NCBI GenBank assembly: GCA_009602735.1
Contig: WELA01002639.1
Coordinates: 1 to 29,907 of the forward strand
Origin: Mesotaenium endlicherianum
Lineage: Eukaryota > Streptophyta > Zygnematophyceae > Zygnematales > Mesotaeniaceae
Direction of reading: 5' to 3'
Length of the DNA stretch: 29,907 nucleotides
The notes under the pieces are model-generated. The model did not search any database. It was not told where the DNA came from and saw only the letters and a program-made list of their open reading frames with translations. Position 1 is the stretch's first letter, and each line of letters begins with the position of its first letter. Position numbers and translations under genes: made by a program. Shown piece by piece: positions 28,904 through 29,907 of the stretch.

Positions 28904-29907
28904 ATGACTCAAAAGTCCAAACTCAAGAGGAAGAGAAGGGCGGAAGAGGCACATGCAGAATACTTGCAATTCCGTGGAGACATCGGATCCTCTTCCATCT
29001 CCGCTCGGGAATCACAACGGGAAATACTCCAGAAGGAAGGGGAGACATCTGAAAACTTTGACAAGTATGTAGAGGTCGGCACAGGGCTCCTCCTCTACCA
29101 CGATTACGCCAGGTTGGTAGGATATACAATCGGAGAGGCCAAGGCAATGGCCCAGGTGAACGAAGCAGGGGCTGTCTTGATTCCTGGTATCTAGGGGGAA
29201 GATAGGGTCATCAGGATGATCCCTATGGACGCGGACAGCTTCAAGGACTCAACACCCCACAACAGGTTCAAGGCCATGTACAATGAGGTGGAGAGGAGGA
29301 GCTGGGAATTCTTGGCCAGGGAAACCAGTCAGCTGGACTTTGCAGGGCACTGGTACCCTTGTACTCTTAAAAAGACCGACGCTGCCTTCTTCCAAAAGTC
29401 CACTGATTGGCGGTGGATGACCATCAACATGAGAGATCAGCAAAATGACAGGGCGACGGATGAGGATTTCCTGACAGACTTAGAGGGGAACATAGTATTG
29501 TCCCCTCACATTGCGGCTTGGGACCCAAGATTGGATGGAGTCAAAGACTGCATGAGCCAAGAGATGCAGGGGGACAGAAGCAGGGTCCGAGAGTCATTCT
29601 CCAGTGGGAAGCACGCTTATGCCAAATGGGCAAGTAAGCAGGGGGAAAAGGACCTCTATGCGGTCCGAACTCAGCAGCCCCCACCAGCACCCAAATGGGG
29701 AAGGTCAGTAGGATATTCTTTTTCTTGGGAAGAGCTGGAGCAGCTGACAGAGGAGACCCCGGAAGTCTCAGAGGAACCCGAGGACGGCGAGGAGGAGGAG
29801 TCGGAGGAAGACGAGGAGGAAGGCGAGGAAGAAGACACTAGCCCCGCCGTGATCCTGACACCTGCCACATCCCCTGTAAGGGAGAAGACGGGGTTGGCCC
29901 CGCAGCA
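28904..29907 (+). pseudogene. Unrecognised ORF with an in-frame amber codon, acidic tail, runs off the window
   Basis: ATG 28904 opens MTQKSKLKRKRRAEEAHAEY. The frame meets TAG at 29192-29194 and then stays open in the same frame to the window end (about 237 more codons). Beyond the stop it reads ...FAGHWYPCTLKKTDAAFFQK and WASKQGEKDLYAVRTQQPPP, then an acidic tail (EEEESEEDEEEGEEE), then TSPAVILTPATSPV. The basic N-terminus, Trp-rich middle and acidic tail suggest a Gag-like or host structural protein, but I recognise no family. The bases before the ATG (tgattgagcag) could be a splice acceptor, so a host exon is also possible. The stop could be a mutation, a readthrough site or a base error. 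Confidence 0.45.

Overview
This is eukaryotic nuclear DNA, most likely from a green alga. Both host gene models and a lone exon use GT-AG introns, exons are short (often 50-100 nt) and introns long. There is an extensin/arabinogalactan-type hydroxyproline-rich protein with a GPI-anchor tail. Ty3/gypsy retrotransposons fill both ends. A gypsy element carrying a cytosine-5 DNA methyltransferase fits charophyte algae such as Klebsormidium, where (with dinoflagellates) such elements have been reported, but the species cannot be fixed from this window.

Layout. 1-2265 holds remains of two retrotransposons on the minus strand: the tip of a chromovirus-type LTR (1-285) inserted in the gag of a methyltransferase-type gypsy element (copy A, 286-2265). 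2266-19679 is a host island of about 17 kb with three gene models and one orphan exon. They are a plus-strand coiled-coil protein with a hydrophobic end (2609-8905), a minus-strand GH127/DUF1680-like exon lying inside one of its introns (7545-7634), a minus-strand proline-rich GPI-anchored wall protein (10515-12767), and a minus-strand secreted SGNH/GDSL esterase of the PAF-acetylhydrolase-like type in eight exons (13831-17696), with an assembly gap in its fifth intron. Microsatellites are dense in the introns.

19680-26813 is copy B of the methyltransferase-type element, plus strand: LTR/leader, Gag with two zinc knuckles, aspartic protease, C5 cytosine methyltransferase, charged linker and reverse transcriptase. 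It carries several frameshifts and in-frame stops and is dead as it stands, although the catalytic part of the methyltransferase is still open. At 26814 it is cut by a chromovirus (element C) with a 720-bp LTR, an initiator-tRNA-Met-like primer binding site, a Gag start fused by internal deletion to an integrase end, and a chromodomain. 28904-29907 is an unrecognised ORF with one in-frame amber codon and a very acidic tail, running off the window.

The most notable item is the retrotransposon-borne DNA methyltransferase. The second is the symmetry: copies A and B lie in opposite orientation on either side of the host island, and each is broken by the same chromovirus LTR, in the same relative orientation, at different sites. 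All splice models and family assignments were made by eye.
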